Assembly: GCA_016187925.1 (NCBI GenBank)
Contig: JACPIS010000010.1
Coordinates: 1 to 64,000, forward strand
DNA length: 64,000 bases
Direction: 5' to 3'
Source: Opitutia bacterium
GTDB lineage: Bacteria; Verrucomicrobiota; Verrucomicrobiia; Opitutales; Opitutaceae
A program made the position numbers and the translations under genes. This document shows positions 16,669-24,113 of this stretch, piece by piece; the first letter of the stretch is position 1; each line of letters opens with the position of its first letter. The notes beneath the pieces are model-generated. The model saw only the letters and a list, made by a program, of their open reading frames with translations. It did not search any database and had not been told where the DNA came from.

Positions 16669-17499
16669 ATGAAATATGCCCGCCTCAACCGTCTGTTCAA
16701 TCCCGGCACCGGCCGCTGTTTCGACGTGGCCATCGACCATGGCTTCTTCAACGAGGCCGGATTCCTCGCCGGCATCGAGAACCTGCCGAAAGCGATCACC
16801 ACGCTGGTCGCGGCGGCGCCCGACGCCATCCAGTTGACGGTCGGCCAGGCTCCGCACCTGCAGGCCGCCCCGGTCCGACCGAAGCCGGCCTTGGTGCTGC
16901 GCACCGATGTGGCCAACGTCTACGGCACGCAGCTGCCGCGCACGCTGTTTTCGCGCATGATCGCGGATCCGGTCGGCCAGGCGGTGCGGCTCGACGCCAC
17001 CTGCGTCGTCGTGAACCTCTTCCGTATCCCGGAGCAGCCGGAGGTGGCTGACCAATGCATCCAGAACATCCTCGCGCTGAAACCCGCCTGCGATCTGGCC
17101 GGTATGCCGCTGATGATCGAGCCGCTCGTCTTCCAGCCCAACGCCAAGGCCGGCGGCTACATGGTCGACGGCGATCCGCAGAAGATCATTCCGCTCGTGC
17201 GCCAGGCCGTCGAACTCGGGGCCGACATCATCAAGGCCGACCCCACCGACGATGTGTCGGTCTATCACAAGGTCGTGGAGACCGCCGGCGGCGTTCCCGT
17301 GCTCGTCCGCGGCGGCGGCCGCGTTTCCGACGAGGTTATTTTGCAACGCACGGCGGACCTCCTTGCCCAAGGGGCCAAGGGCATCGTCTATGGGCGCAAC
17401 ATCATCCAGCACCCGAAACCCGCGGCCATGACCCGCGCCCTGATGGCCATCCTCCACGAGAAGGCGACCCCGGCCCAGGCCGCCCGTTTCCTGCGCTGA
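16669..17499 (+). CDS. Class I (DhnA/FbaB-type) sugar-phosphate aldolase
   Basis: This 276-residue TIM-barrel aldolase belongs to the DeoC/LacD/DhnA group, which cleaves ketose phosphates through a Schiff base. The family opening FDVAIDHGFF is clear. The likely Schiff-base lysine is Lys189 in GADIIKADPTDD, followed by VPVLVRGGGR and GAKGIVYGRNIIQ, the phosphate-binding end of the barrel. ATG 16669 gives the normal N terminus (MKYARLNRLFNPGTGR); a TTG at 16651 would add six unlikely residues. It leads a tight run of five metabolic genes (11-base gap to the next). With the isomerase and PfkB kinase downstream, it would split the phosphorylated ketose into two trioses. Exact substrate (fructose-1-P, F1,6P2 or another) is inferred only. 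Confidence 0.87.
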   Translation: MKYARLNRLFNPGTGRCFDVAIDHGFFNEAGFLAGIENLPKAITTLVAAAPDAIQLTVGQAPHLQAAPVRPKPALVLRTDVANVYGTQLPRTLFSRMIADPVGQAVRLDATCVVVNLFRIPEQPEVADQCIQNILALKPACDLAGMPLMIEPLVFQPNAKAGGYMVDGDPQKIIPLVRQAVELGADIIKADPTDDVSVYHKVVETAGGVPVLVRGGGRVSDEVILQRTADLLAQGAKGIVYGRNIIQHPKPAAMTRALMAILHEKATPAQAARFLR

Positions 17500-17509
17500 T
17501 CTCCTTTCC

Positions 17510-18646
17510 ATGTCCCAAACACTCCTTGCCCCCCGCGTCGCCGTCATCGGCGCCGGCCTCATGGGCCGCGAAGTCGCCAGCGCCTTCGGTCGCTGGTTCT
17601 CCCTGCTCGACTGCCCGGTCCGACCCGAACTGGTCGCCGTCTGCGACGTGAATGCCGCCGCGCTGGACTGGTTCCGCCAAGTCCCCACGGTCCGTCACTT
17701 CGATCAGGACCACAAGACGATGCTCGCCCGATCCGACCTCGACGTCGTCTACGTCGCGGTCCCGCACCACTTGCACGAGGCGATCTACCTCGACGTGCTC
17801 CGCGCCGGCAAGGACCTCCTGGCCGAGAAACCCTTCGGCATCGATCTGGCCGCCGCCCGGCGCATCCGCGACGAGGGCGCAAAGCTCGGCCGTTTCGGCC
17901 GCGTCTCCTCCGAATTCCCGTTTCTGCCCGGCGTGCAGCGCGCGATCGCGGCGGCGCAGTCCGGCCGCCTCGGCCGGGTCCTCTCCCTGCGCAACAGTTT
18001 CCTGCATTCCAGCGACCTCGACCCGACCAAGCCGATCAACTGGAAACGCCAGAATCGCTTTTGCGGCGAGGCCGGCGTGATGAACGACCTCGGCCTCCAC
18101 GTCGCGCACGTGCCGCTGCGCCTCGGCTGGAAGCCGGTCCGGCTCTACGCCCAGCTCCAGAAAATCTACACCGCGCGCCCGGACGGCAAAGGCGGCACGG
18201 CACCCTGCGACACGTGGGACAACGCCACGCTGCATTGCACGGTCGACCTGCCCGGCCAGCCCGGCGTCCCGCTCCGACTGGAGACGAAGCGCATGAGCCC
18301 GACCGACACCAATTCCTGGGAGATCGAGATTCTCGGCACCGAAGGCGGCGTGCGCTATTCCACCAAGCGCCCCAAGACGCTGGAGACGTATACCCGCGGG
18401 AGCGAGCAGGCTTGGTCCGCCACGGACCTCGGTTTCGGCATGCCCTTCAAATCGATCACGGGCGGCATCTTCGAGCCCGGCTTCCCGGATCTGCTCCAGC
18501 AGATGTGGGCGGCGTTCCTCGCCGAGCGCGCCGGCAAACTGGAAAAACGTTTTGGCTGCGCCACACCGGATGAAGCCGTGACGCACCACGAACTGTGGGC
18601 CGCCGCCCTGAAGAGCCACGCCACCCAGACGGTGGTGACGCTCTGA
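17510..18646 (+). CDS. Gfo/Idh/MocA family oxidoreductase
   Basis: This 378-residue NAD(P)-dependent sugar or cyclitol dehydrogenase has the Rossmann motif VAVIGAGLMGREV at residues 9-21. Its family lysine sits in LLAEKPFGIDL near residue 107. The C-terminal alpha/beta substrate domain shows GEAGVMNDLGLHVAHV. No signal peptide is present, so it is cytoplasmic. It sits 10 bases after the aldolase and 8 bases before the mutarotase-like gene, clearly in one operon. The substrate is not predictable; inositol-, glucose- and uronate-type activities all occur in this family. It differs from the other Gfo/Idh protein at 37035-38159. Confidence 0.88.
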   Translation: MSQTLLAPRVAVIGAGLMGREVASAFGRWFSLLDCPVRPELVAVCDVNAAALDWFRQVPTVRHFDQDHKTMLARSDLDVVYVAVPHHLHEAIYLDVLRAGKDLLAEKPFGIDLAAARRIRDEGAKLGRFGRVSSEFPFLPGVQRAIAAAQSGRLGRVLSLRNSFLHSSDLDPTKPINWKRQNRFCGEAGVMNDLGLHVAHVPLRLGWKPVRLYAQLQKIYTARPDGKGGTAPCDTWDNATLHCTVDLPGQPGVPLRLETKRMSPTDTNSWEIEILGTEGGVRYSTKRPKTLETYTRGSEQAWSATDLGFGMPFKSITGGIFEPGFPDLLQQMWAAFLAERAGKLEKRFGCATPDEAVTHHELWAAALKSHATQTVVTL

Positions 18647-18654
18647 CCCGCAGG

Positions 18655-19815
18655 ATGACGAACCAACTCCAGCTCCGAAGGCTGGAAGGGCAGCCGTCCT
18701 GGCGACTGCGGAGCAACCGGGTGACGGCCTTCCTCACCCGCGCCGGCGGTCATCTCGGTCCGGTCACTTTCGAAACGGCGGCCGGACCGATCCAGCCTTT
18801 CGCCCTCGCTCCTTGGGCCACGGAGAAACTGGCGACGAAGACCGCGCCGGTTTTGCGCGTGCTGCGGGGCGACTTCTTCTGCGCGCCCTTCGGCGGAAAC
18901 GACTCGCCTTGGCGAGGGGAACGGCACCCCGCTCACGGCGAGGCGGCCAATCGCAACTGGACTCTCCGCCGCCACACCGCGCGGAGCGGCGGAGTCGAAC
19001 TCACCGCGGAGCTGCGCCCGCGCGTGCGCGCCGGACGGGTCGTGAAGCAGATCACACTGCGTCCCGACGAAACCAACCTCTACTGCCGGCACGAACTGCA
19101 CGGTTTCACCGGGCCCGTGTGCCTCGGCCATCACGCCATGCTCAAGTTTCCCGACGAGCCGGGCTCGGGCCGCATCGCGCTTTCGCCCTGGCACCACGGT
19201 CGGGTTTGCCCGCGTCCATTCGAGAACGCCGCCCACGGTGGCTATTCCGCGCTCGCGATCGGTGCACGCTTCCGTTCCCTCGACCACGTCCCGCTCGCGC
19301 ACGGCGGCTGGGCCGACCTGACGCGCTACCCGGCCCGCGCGGGCTACGAGGATCTGGTCATGGTTTCGGCCCGGCGATCCGCCGGACGCACCGCACTGGC
19401 CTGGACGACCGTCACATTCCCTCGGCAAAGGTACGTCTGGTTCGCGCTGAAGGACCCGCGTGTGCTCGCCTCCACTGTCCTTTGGCACTCGAACGGCGGG
19501 CGGCATTATCCGCCGTGGAACGGCCGTCATCGCGGAGTGCTCGGGCTCGAGGAGGTGACGAGTTATTTCCACTTCGGCCTGGCCGAGTCCGCCGCCCCGA
19601 ATCTGTTGTCCCGCGCGGGAGTGCCGACGGTGCTCCGCCTCGATCCTGTCCGGCCGCTGACGGTGCGCTATGTAATGGGTGTGGCGGCCATCCCCCGCGG
19701 CTTCGACGTCGTCCGTCGGGTGCTTTTCCGCCGCGACCATATCATCCTCTGCGCCCGCTCGGGTCGCCGGGTGGAACACCCCGTCGATCTCTCCTTCTTC
19801 CCTGACACCCCATGA
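18655..19815 (+). CDS. Uncharacterised protein, probably galactose-mutarotase-like fold
   Basis: This 386-residue protein has no family motif I recognise with certainty. It is rich in short beta-strand-like segments, with conserved-looking pieces such as AGGHLGPVTF near the start and LGHHAMLKFPD near residue 160. The layout is reminiscent of aldose-1-epimerase/DUF4432-type mutarotase folds. There is no signal peptide or membrane segment, so it is cytoplasmic. ATG 18655 is preferred to the upstream in-frame start at 18595, which lies inside the oxidoreductase gene. Its stop overlaps the start of the isomerase gene by ATGA, so the two are translationally coupled. A role in anomer conversion before isomerisation would fit but is inference. 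Confidence 0.6.
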   Translation: MTNQLQLRRLEGQPSWRLRSNRVTAFLTRAGGHLGPVTFETAAGPIQPFALAPWATEKLATKTAPVLRVLRGDFFCAPFGGNDSPWRGERHPAHGEAANRNWTLRRHTARSGGVELTAELRPRVRAGRVVKQITLRPDETNLYCRHELHGFTGPVCLGHHAMLKFPDEPGSGRIALSPWHHGRVCPRPFENAAHGGYSALAIGARFRSLDHVPLAHGGWADLTRYPARAGYEDLVMVSARRSAGRTALAWTTVTFPRQRYVWFALKDPRVLASTVLWHSNGGRHYPPWNGRHRGVLGLEEVTSYFHFGLAESAAPNLLSRAGVPTVLRLDPVRPLTVRYVMGVAAIPRGFDVVRRVLFRRDHIILCARSGRRVEHPVDLSFFPDTP

Positions 19816-20390
19816 AACGCTCCATCATCAACCGTGCTTTCCACGATGCGTCCGCCTGCTTCGCCCGTCACGGCTGGGCCCTGCCCCCGAACGCGAAATG
19901 GGACATCACCGACTTCGGCTTGGGCGACTTCGCCCGCTTCGGTCTCACCCTGATCAACCTGGCCGAGGAACGGGAGTACTGCGAAAAACTCATGTACGCC
20001 CGGCGCGGGCAGACCACGCCCTGGCACACCCACGCCAGGAAGAAGGAGGACATCATCTGCCGGGCGGGCGAACTCACGCTGGAACTCGCCTCCGCCAAGC
20101 CGGGCACCACGCAGGCCGCGACCGGTGCGTTCGCGGTCAACGTCAACGGCGAGCCGCGAAGCCTGGCCGCCGGCTCGAAGCTGGTCTTGTCCGCCGGCTC
20201 GCGCGTGACGCTCGTGCCGGGAGTATGGCACGCGTTCTACCCGACCAGCGATGAATGCATCATCGGCGAGGTCTCCACCGCCAACGACGATCAACACGAC
20301 AACTTTTTCCTCGACTCCGATGTCGGCCGTTTCCCCGGCGTCGAAGAGGACGCGGCGCCCGCCATCCGGCTCTTGAGCGACCGTCGCTGA
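19812..20390 (+). CDS. D-lyxose / D-mannose isomerase family (cupin ketol-isomerase)
   Basis: This 192-residue cupin protein matches the D-lyxose ketol-isomerase family (former DUF1498), which interconverts D-lyxose and D-xylulose and also D-mannose and D-fructose. The diagnostic segments are MKRSIINRAF at the start, WDITDFGLGDFARFGLTL, and the metal site TTPWHTHARKKEDIICRAGE with His72, His74 and Glu79. A further His lies in VPGVWHAFYP. It is cytoplasmic and coupled to the mutarotase-like gene by a 4-base overlap, with the PfkB kinase 11 bases downstream. In a locus with mannanase, beta-mannosidase and alpha-mannosidase, mannose to fructose is the likely reaction. The family assignment is firm, but the in vivo sugar is inferred. 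Confidence 0.87.
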   Translation: MKRSIINRAFHDASACFARHGWALPPNAKWDITDFGLGDFARFGLTLINLAEEREYCEKLMYARRGQTTPWHTHARKKEDIICRAGELTLELASAKPGTTQAATGAFAVNVNGEPRSLAAGSKLVLSAGSRVTLVPGVWHAFYPTSDECIIGEVSTANDDQHDNFFLDSDVGRFPGVEEDAAPAIRLLSDRR

Positions 20391-20401
20391 CGCCCCCGGC
20401 C

Positions 20402-21523
20402 ATGAACACCATCCCTGCCCGCGCCCAACTCGCCGCCCGCCTGCGCGGTCACACTGCTCCTCTGCCCGTCGTGACCATCGGCTTCGACGGCTTCGTGGAC
20501 GAGATGATCCGGTTGGTGGCCGAGCGGCAGAGCCTCGAGTCCTTCACGCCGGTCCCGAGCATCGCGGCCTTCGGAGAACTGGTGAGCGGTGCCGCCGGAC
20601 ACAGCAGCCTGCGGGAGATTGTCGTGACCGCCGTGCACGCGGGCGGTTGTGCCGTCAACATGGGCGACGGCCTCGCGGCGCTGGGCGTTCCCGTGGATGC
20701 CTATGCCACGCTGGGCATGCCGCCCCACCCGGCCTTCGCTCCCATCACCGGCCGTTTCCGTCAGGCACACAGCTGGGGCCGCGAACCCGGGCGGACCCTT
20801 GCCTACGAGTTCGCCGATGGAAAACTCATGTTCAGCTCGGTCACCCAGCTGGCGGAGCTCACCGCGGAGAAGGCGGGCGAACTCCTGGCCGACGGCGCCT
20901 ATGCCCGCTCCTGCCGGGAGGCCCGGCTGATCGCGCTCACCGACTGGACGTTGTATCCGCACATGACCGCAGTCTGGCGGCGCCTGCAAGAGGGCGTCCA
21001 TCGCTGGCTCACGCATCGTCCGGATTTTTTCATCGACCTCGTCGACCCCTCCAGCCGCGCTCCGGCCGACATCCGCGCCATGCTGGACGTGCTGCCCGGA
21101 TTTGAAACGGCCGGTCCGCTCACGCTCGGACTGAACGGCAACGAGGCGAACATCCTGGCGCGCCTCCTCGGTCTGTCCATCTGCGCGGAAAGCGAACCGG
21201 CGAGCACGGCAACTCTCGCCGAGCAGCTGCGCACGCGACTCGGCATCAGCACGGTCGTCATCCATCACATCAAGTCGGCCGCGCTTGCGGCCGCGGACGG
21301 GAGCGCCGCATTGGCCGGTCCCTTCTGTCCCAAACCGAAAAAGAGCACCGGCGCGGGCGATCGTTTCAACGCCGGCTACGCGCTCGGCCTGCTTCTGCGG
21401 CTGTCGCCCGCTGAGCGGCTGCTCTGCGCCTGCGGCGCCTCGGGCTTCTTCGTGCGCGAGTCTCGCAGCGCCAGCCTGCCCGAACTCGCCGACTTCCTAG
21501 GTCATCCGGCATGGCCGGGCTGA
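20402..21523 (+). CDS. PfkB-family carbohydrate kinase
   Basis: This 373-residue ribokinase-like enzyme has PVVTIGFDGFVDE near the N terminus, the HAGGCAVNMGDGLAALG substrate-binding glycine motif, and the signature KSTGAGDRFNAGYALGLLL. Asp320 is the likely catalytic base. It probably phosphorylates the ketose made by the neighbouring isomerase, feeding the class I aldolase at the head of the operon. ATG 20402 gives the normal N terminus; the frame upstream overlaps the isomerase gene. The last four codons overlap a decayed copy of the 5' end of the lipoprotein gene at 26127, which begins here. The family is longer than usual by roughly 50 residues, mainly before the ATP site. Confidence 0.87.
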   Translation: MNTIPARAQLAARLRGHTAPLPVVTIGFDGFVDEMIRLVAERQSLESFTPVPSIAAFGELVSGAAGHSSLREIVVTAVHAGGCAVNMGDGLAALGVPVDAYATLGMPPHPAFAPITGRFRQAHSWGREPGRTLAYEFADGKLMFSSVTQLAELTAEKAGELLADGAYARSCREARLIALTDWTLYPHMTAVWRRLQEGVHRWLTHRPDFFIDLVDPSSRAPADIRAMLDVLPGFETAGPLTLGLNGNEANILARLLGLSICAESEPASTATLAEQLRTRLGISTVVIHHIKSAALAAADGSAALAGPFCPKPKKSTGAGDRFNAGYALGLLLRLSPAERLLCACGASGFFVRESRSASLPELADFLGHPAWPG

Positions 21524-21650
21524 AGCCCAAATTCCTCCTCTCCATGCCGGTCCATCCTCACGCGGTTGCCCGCTGGTTGCTCCTGCCGGCCGGTCTGTTG
21601 CTGCTCTCCCGCGGCGACACACCGGATCGCGACGCCAGCCCCGCCGCCTT
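21511..21650 (+). pseudogene. Decayed duplicate of the 5' end of the 26127 lipoprotein gene
   Basis: About 140 bases match 26158-26297 closely. Translated, LKPKFLLSMPVHPHAVARWL aligns with LKPKFPLSVPVNPRAVARWL of the intact lipoprotein, followed by the shared LLPAGLLLLS. The lipobox is destroyed: LLLLSGCGTPDR has become LLLLSRGDTPDR, losing the lipidated Cys. Similarity fades after about residue 47 and no beta-helix follows. The open frame continues to 21771 without recognisable content. The rest of this 331-base gap (21651-21854) holds no gene, palindrome or terminator that I can see. Confidence 0.75.
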
Positions 21651-21854
21651 CGGCCGGAGCAAAGGCTCGGTCCACGGCGCCAAACTCCGACACGCAACGA
21701 CCAGCCAAGCTCACTTCGGACAAACCCGCACTCCCAAGCATCCGCTCGATCAATGTGATACAGCCACCTGATCCGAAGTAGCACCAAAGCCATGCCGCAA
21801 GGACTTTGACCGGTCGCGGCCGCTCTCCCTCGCAACAGCAAACCCCGATCCCCA

Positions 21855-23828
21855 ATGAACATGAATCGCCGCATCATAAATCGCCTGGTGTGCAGTGGAG
21901 TCCTGCTTCTGGGAACAGCGCATCGAGTCCTGGCCGCAGATCCCCTCGCCGTCTTCCGCCTCGAGGCCGACCCCGTCCATGCCCGGATTCCCGTGTTGAG
22001 CTGGGACACGGAAGGCGGAGACCGGGCCAGGATGAATCTGCTGCGGGCCGACACCGCCGTCGGCTTGCGGGTGAAAATGGACGGGCAATGGCGCAGTGGC
22101 GGGACGTTCGCGACCCGGACCGAGAAAGCCGGCAGCGCGGAAACGTGCTACCGCCTCACCCTTGCTCCGGATGCAGAGTTGGTATGGCGGCTTCAGCCGG
22201 GTGCAGGCCGGCTGACGATGAGTTTCGCCGCCGAAGGCGTCGGATTGCGTCGGGTGGAAGGCCTCGAGTTGGAATTCCCCTTCGACCCGCGGGTGGCCGC
22301 CACCACGCTCCTCCCCAAGATTTGGGACGACGCAGGAAAGCTTCACCTGCCGGCCATCATCAATGCACCGGATTTCGGCCCGATGCTTCTCCGCGCCGCT
22401 CCGCAGGCGGACCTCAAGGGCCGGCTGACCGGCAGCCGCACCAACCACATCGTCGATTTCACGCTGGAACTGTCCGTCCCGCAGCCGGGCTCGGCCATCA
22501 CACTCTCACTGGAGCCGGTGCACCTGCCGGCGCCCGCGGGCGTGCCGGACCCCTCGCTGTGGCGCGCAGCGCGGCGGGGCTGGTTCAATGCCATCGAACC
22601 GAGTGCCCAGTGGGGGGATTGGGGCTATGGCAACCGCGTGTTCGGCGCCCCTCCGGGAATTCTCGCCAACAATGTGATCAGCGACCCGGTCAGCTGCCTG
22701 ATCCATATTTGGGCCGATCAAGCCCTGCTGACGCCGTCACTGCCGGCGGATATTTCCATGCCCAGCTTGGTGCGCCGCACCGTGGATTGGTGGCTTGACG
22801 ACCGCACCAAGCCCACCGGCGAGGTCATCGCTTACTGGGATTATGCGGACATGCTCGACGCCAATGCCAGCCCGCTGATCTCCGCGTGGGATTATGTCGA
22901 GGCCAGCCGCGACCGCGCCTGGCTGACGCGGCGCATCGAGCGTCTGGAGTTCATCGCCCAGTATCTGGTCAAGCGCGACGTGGACGACGACGGGCTGGTG
23001 GAGTCGACCCACAGCGGCAATTACGGAACCCTCGTCGAACCGATGCGCGCCGGGTCCGCTTACGACACCATCAACGCCGGCTACAAAGACGCCTACTGCA
23101 ACGCCCTGGTCTACCGTGCATTCAGATGCCTGGCCGACTTGGAAAAGCAATTGCAGCGCACGGTGCAGCAGCAGCACTACACCGCGCGGGCCGATCGCCT
23201 CAAGGCCGCCTACCTCAAAACCTTTTTCAATCCCGCGACCGGCTGGCTGGCCTGGTGGAAGAGCGAGGACGGCGAGATGCACGACTTGGCCTCGCCCATG
23301 ATCAGTAGCCTGGCGATTTGCTACGGCTTGGTCGAACCGTCGCAGGGACGCCAGATACTCGACCGGCTCTGGAAGAAGATCGAAGCCGTCGGGTTCAAAC
23401 GGTTCGACCTCGGCGTGCCGCTCACGCTGGTCCCCGTCCGGCGCGGCGACTACCTGATCGGATTGGAGGGGCCCGGTGCTCCCAAGAAAGAGGACGGCTC
23501 GGACGGGTTCGGCTACTATCTCAACGGCGGATGCTGCGTGAGCGACGCAGTCTATTTCATCACCGCGCTGCACATCGCCGGCGAACACGCGCGCGGCGAT
23601 CGTATCCTGCATGCGATGGTGGAACGGCAGGAGCGGGGCGTTTTCCCCAACGGCGGCGGCTTTCAGAACGGCGTGATCAACGAAGGCGGGCGCGGCGCCG
23701 AGTTTTACACTTGGGACGGCGAGCCCAGCGGCTACGAGGGGCACTTGACCTACAGTTTCTCGTTCCTGCAGGCGATCCTGCTGCGCGAACCGGCGTGGCG
23801 CGCGCGGCTTTATCGTCCACTCCAGTGA
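21855..23828 (+). CDS. Secreted six-hairpin (alpha/alpha)6 glycosidase-like protein
   Basis: This 657-residue protein has a signal peptide (residues 1 to about 27, ending HRVLA) and an N-terminal beta-sandwich region. A helical catalytic region from about residue 240 carries segments typical of (alpha/alpha)6 toroid glycosidases such as GH15/37/63/78/94-like enzymes. These include DVDDDGLVESTHSGNYG, YDTINAGYKDAYCNALVYRA and FFNPATGWLAWWKSEDG. Candidate acids are in DDDGLVE and in the C-terminal WDGEPSGYEGHLTYSFS. I cannot assign a GH family. ATG 21855 (MNMNRRI) or 21861 could be used; both give the same mature protein. It follows the kinase after the 331-base gap holding the decayed repeat. 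The symporter gene follows 285 bases later, in a gap with no visible feature. Confidence 0.72.
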   Translation: MNMNRRIINRLVCSGVLLLGTAHRVLAADPLAVFRLEADPVHARIPVLSWDTEGGDRARMNLLRADTAVGLRVKMDGQWRSGGTFATRTEKAGSAETCYRLTLAPDAELVWRLQPGAGRLTMSFAAEGVGLRRVEGLELEFPFDPRVAATTLLPKIWDDAGKLHLPAIINAPDFGPMLLRAAPQADLKGRLTGSRTNHIVDFTLELSVPQPGSAITLSLEPVHLPAPAGVPDPSLWRAARRGWFNAIEPSAQWGDWGYGNRVFGAPPGILANNVISDPVSCLIHIWADQALLTPSLPADISMPSLVRRTVDWWLDDRTKPTGEVIAYWDYADMLDANASPLISAWDYVEASRDRAWLTRRIERLEFIAQYLVKRDVDDDGLVESTHSGNYGTLVEPMRAGSAYDTINAGYKDAYCNALVYRAFRCLADLEKQLQRTVQQQHYTARADRLKAAYLKTFFNPATGWLAWWKSEDGEMHDLASPMISSLAICYGLVEPSQGRQILDRLWKKIEAVGFKRFDLGVPLTLVPVRRGDYLIGLEGPGAPKKEDGSDGFGYYLNGGCCVSDAVYFITALHIAGEHARGDRILHAMVERQERGVFPNGGGFQNGVINEGGRGAEFYTWDGEPSGYEGHLTYSFSFLQAILLREPAWRARLYRPLQ

Positions 23829-24113
23829 GAGACGTTCCCTGCCACCAAGCCTCGAAGTCCCCGGCGAACGAATCGCGGCCCGGTTGCCAACTCACGCGCC
23901 TTCCTTTCTCCCCCTCTCCTGCCTCTTCCCATGAACCGTCAACGCGACCGTGCACGCAAGATCAATCCAGTACGGGACGCCGACCGCGCCTCCAGGCCGC
24001 CGACGGAATAACTCGCCAGGAAAACAAACCCCCGCCTCGAACCGCCCGACGATCACCATCTCGCTCCGCCTGATCCGGACCGCACCGGTCGCGCCGCGGC
24101 CACTCCAACGCTC

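Noticed and set aside
23829-24113. A 26-codon reading frame starting at 23931 in the gap before the first symporter
   Set aside because: It has no recognisable sequence, no ribosome-binding context and no support beyond being open.
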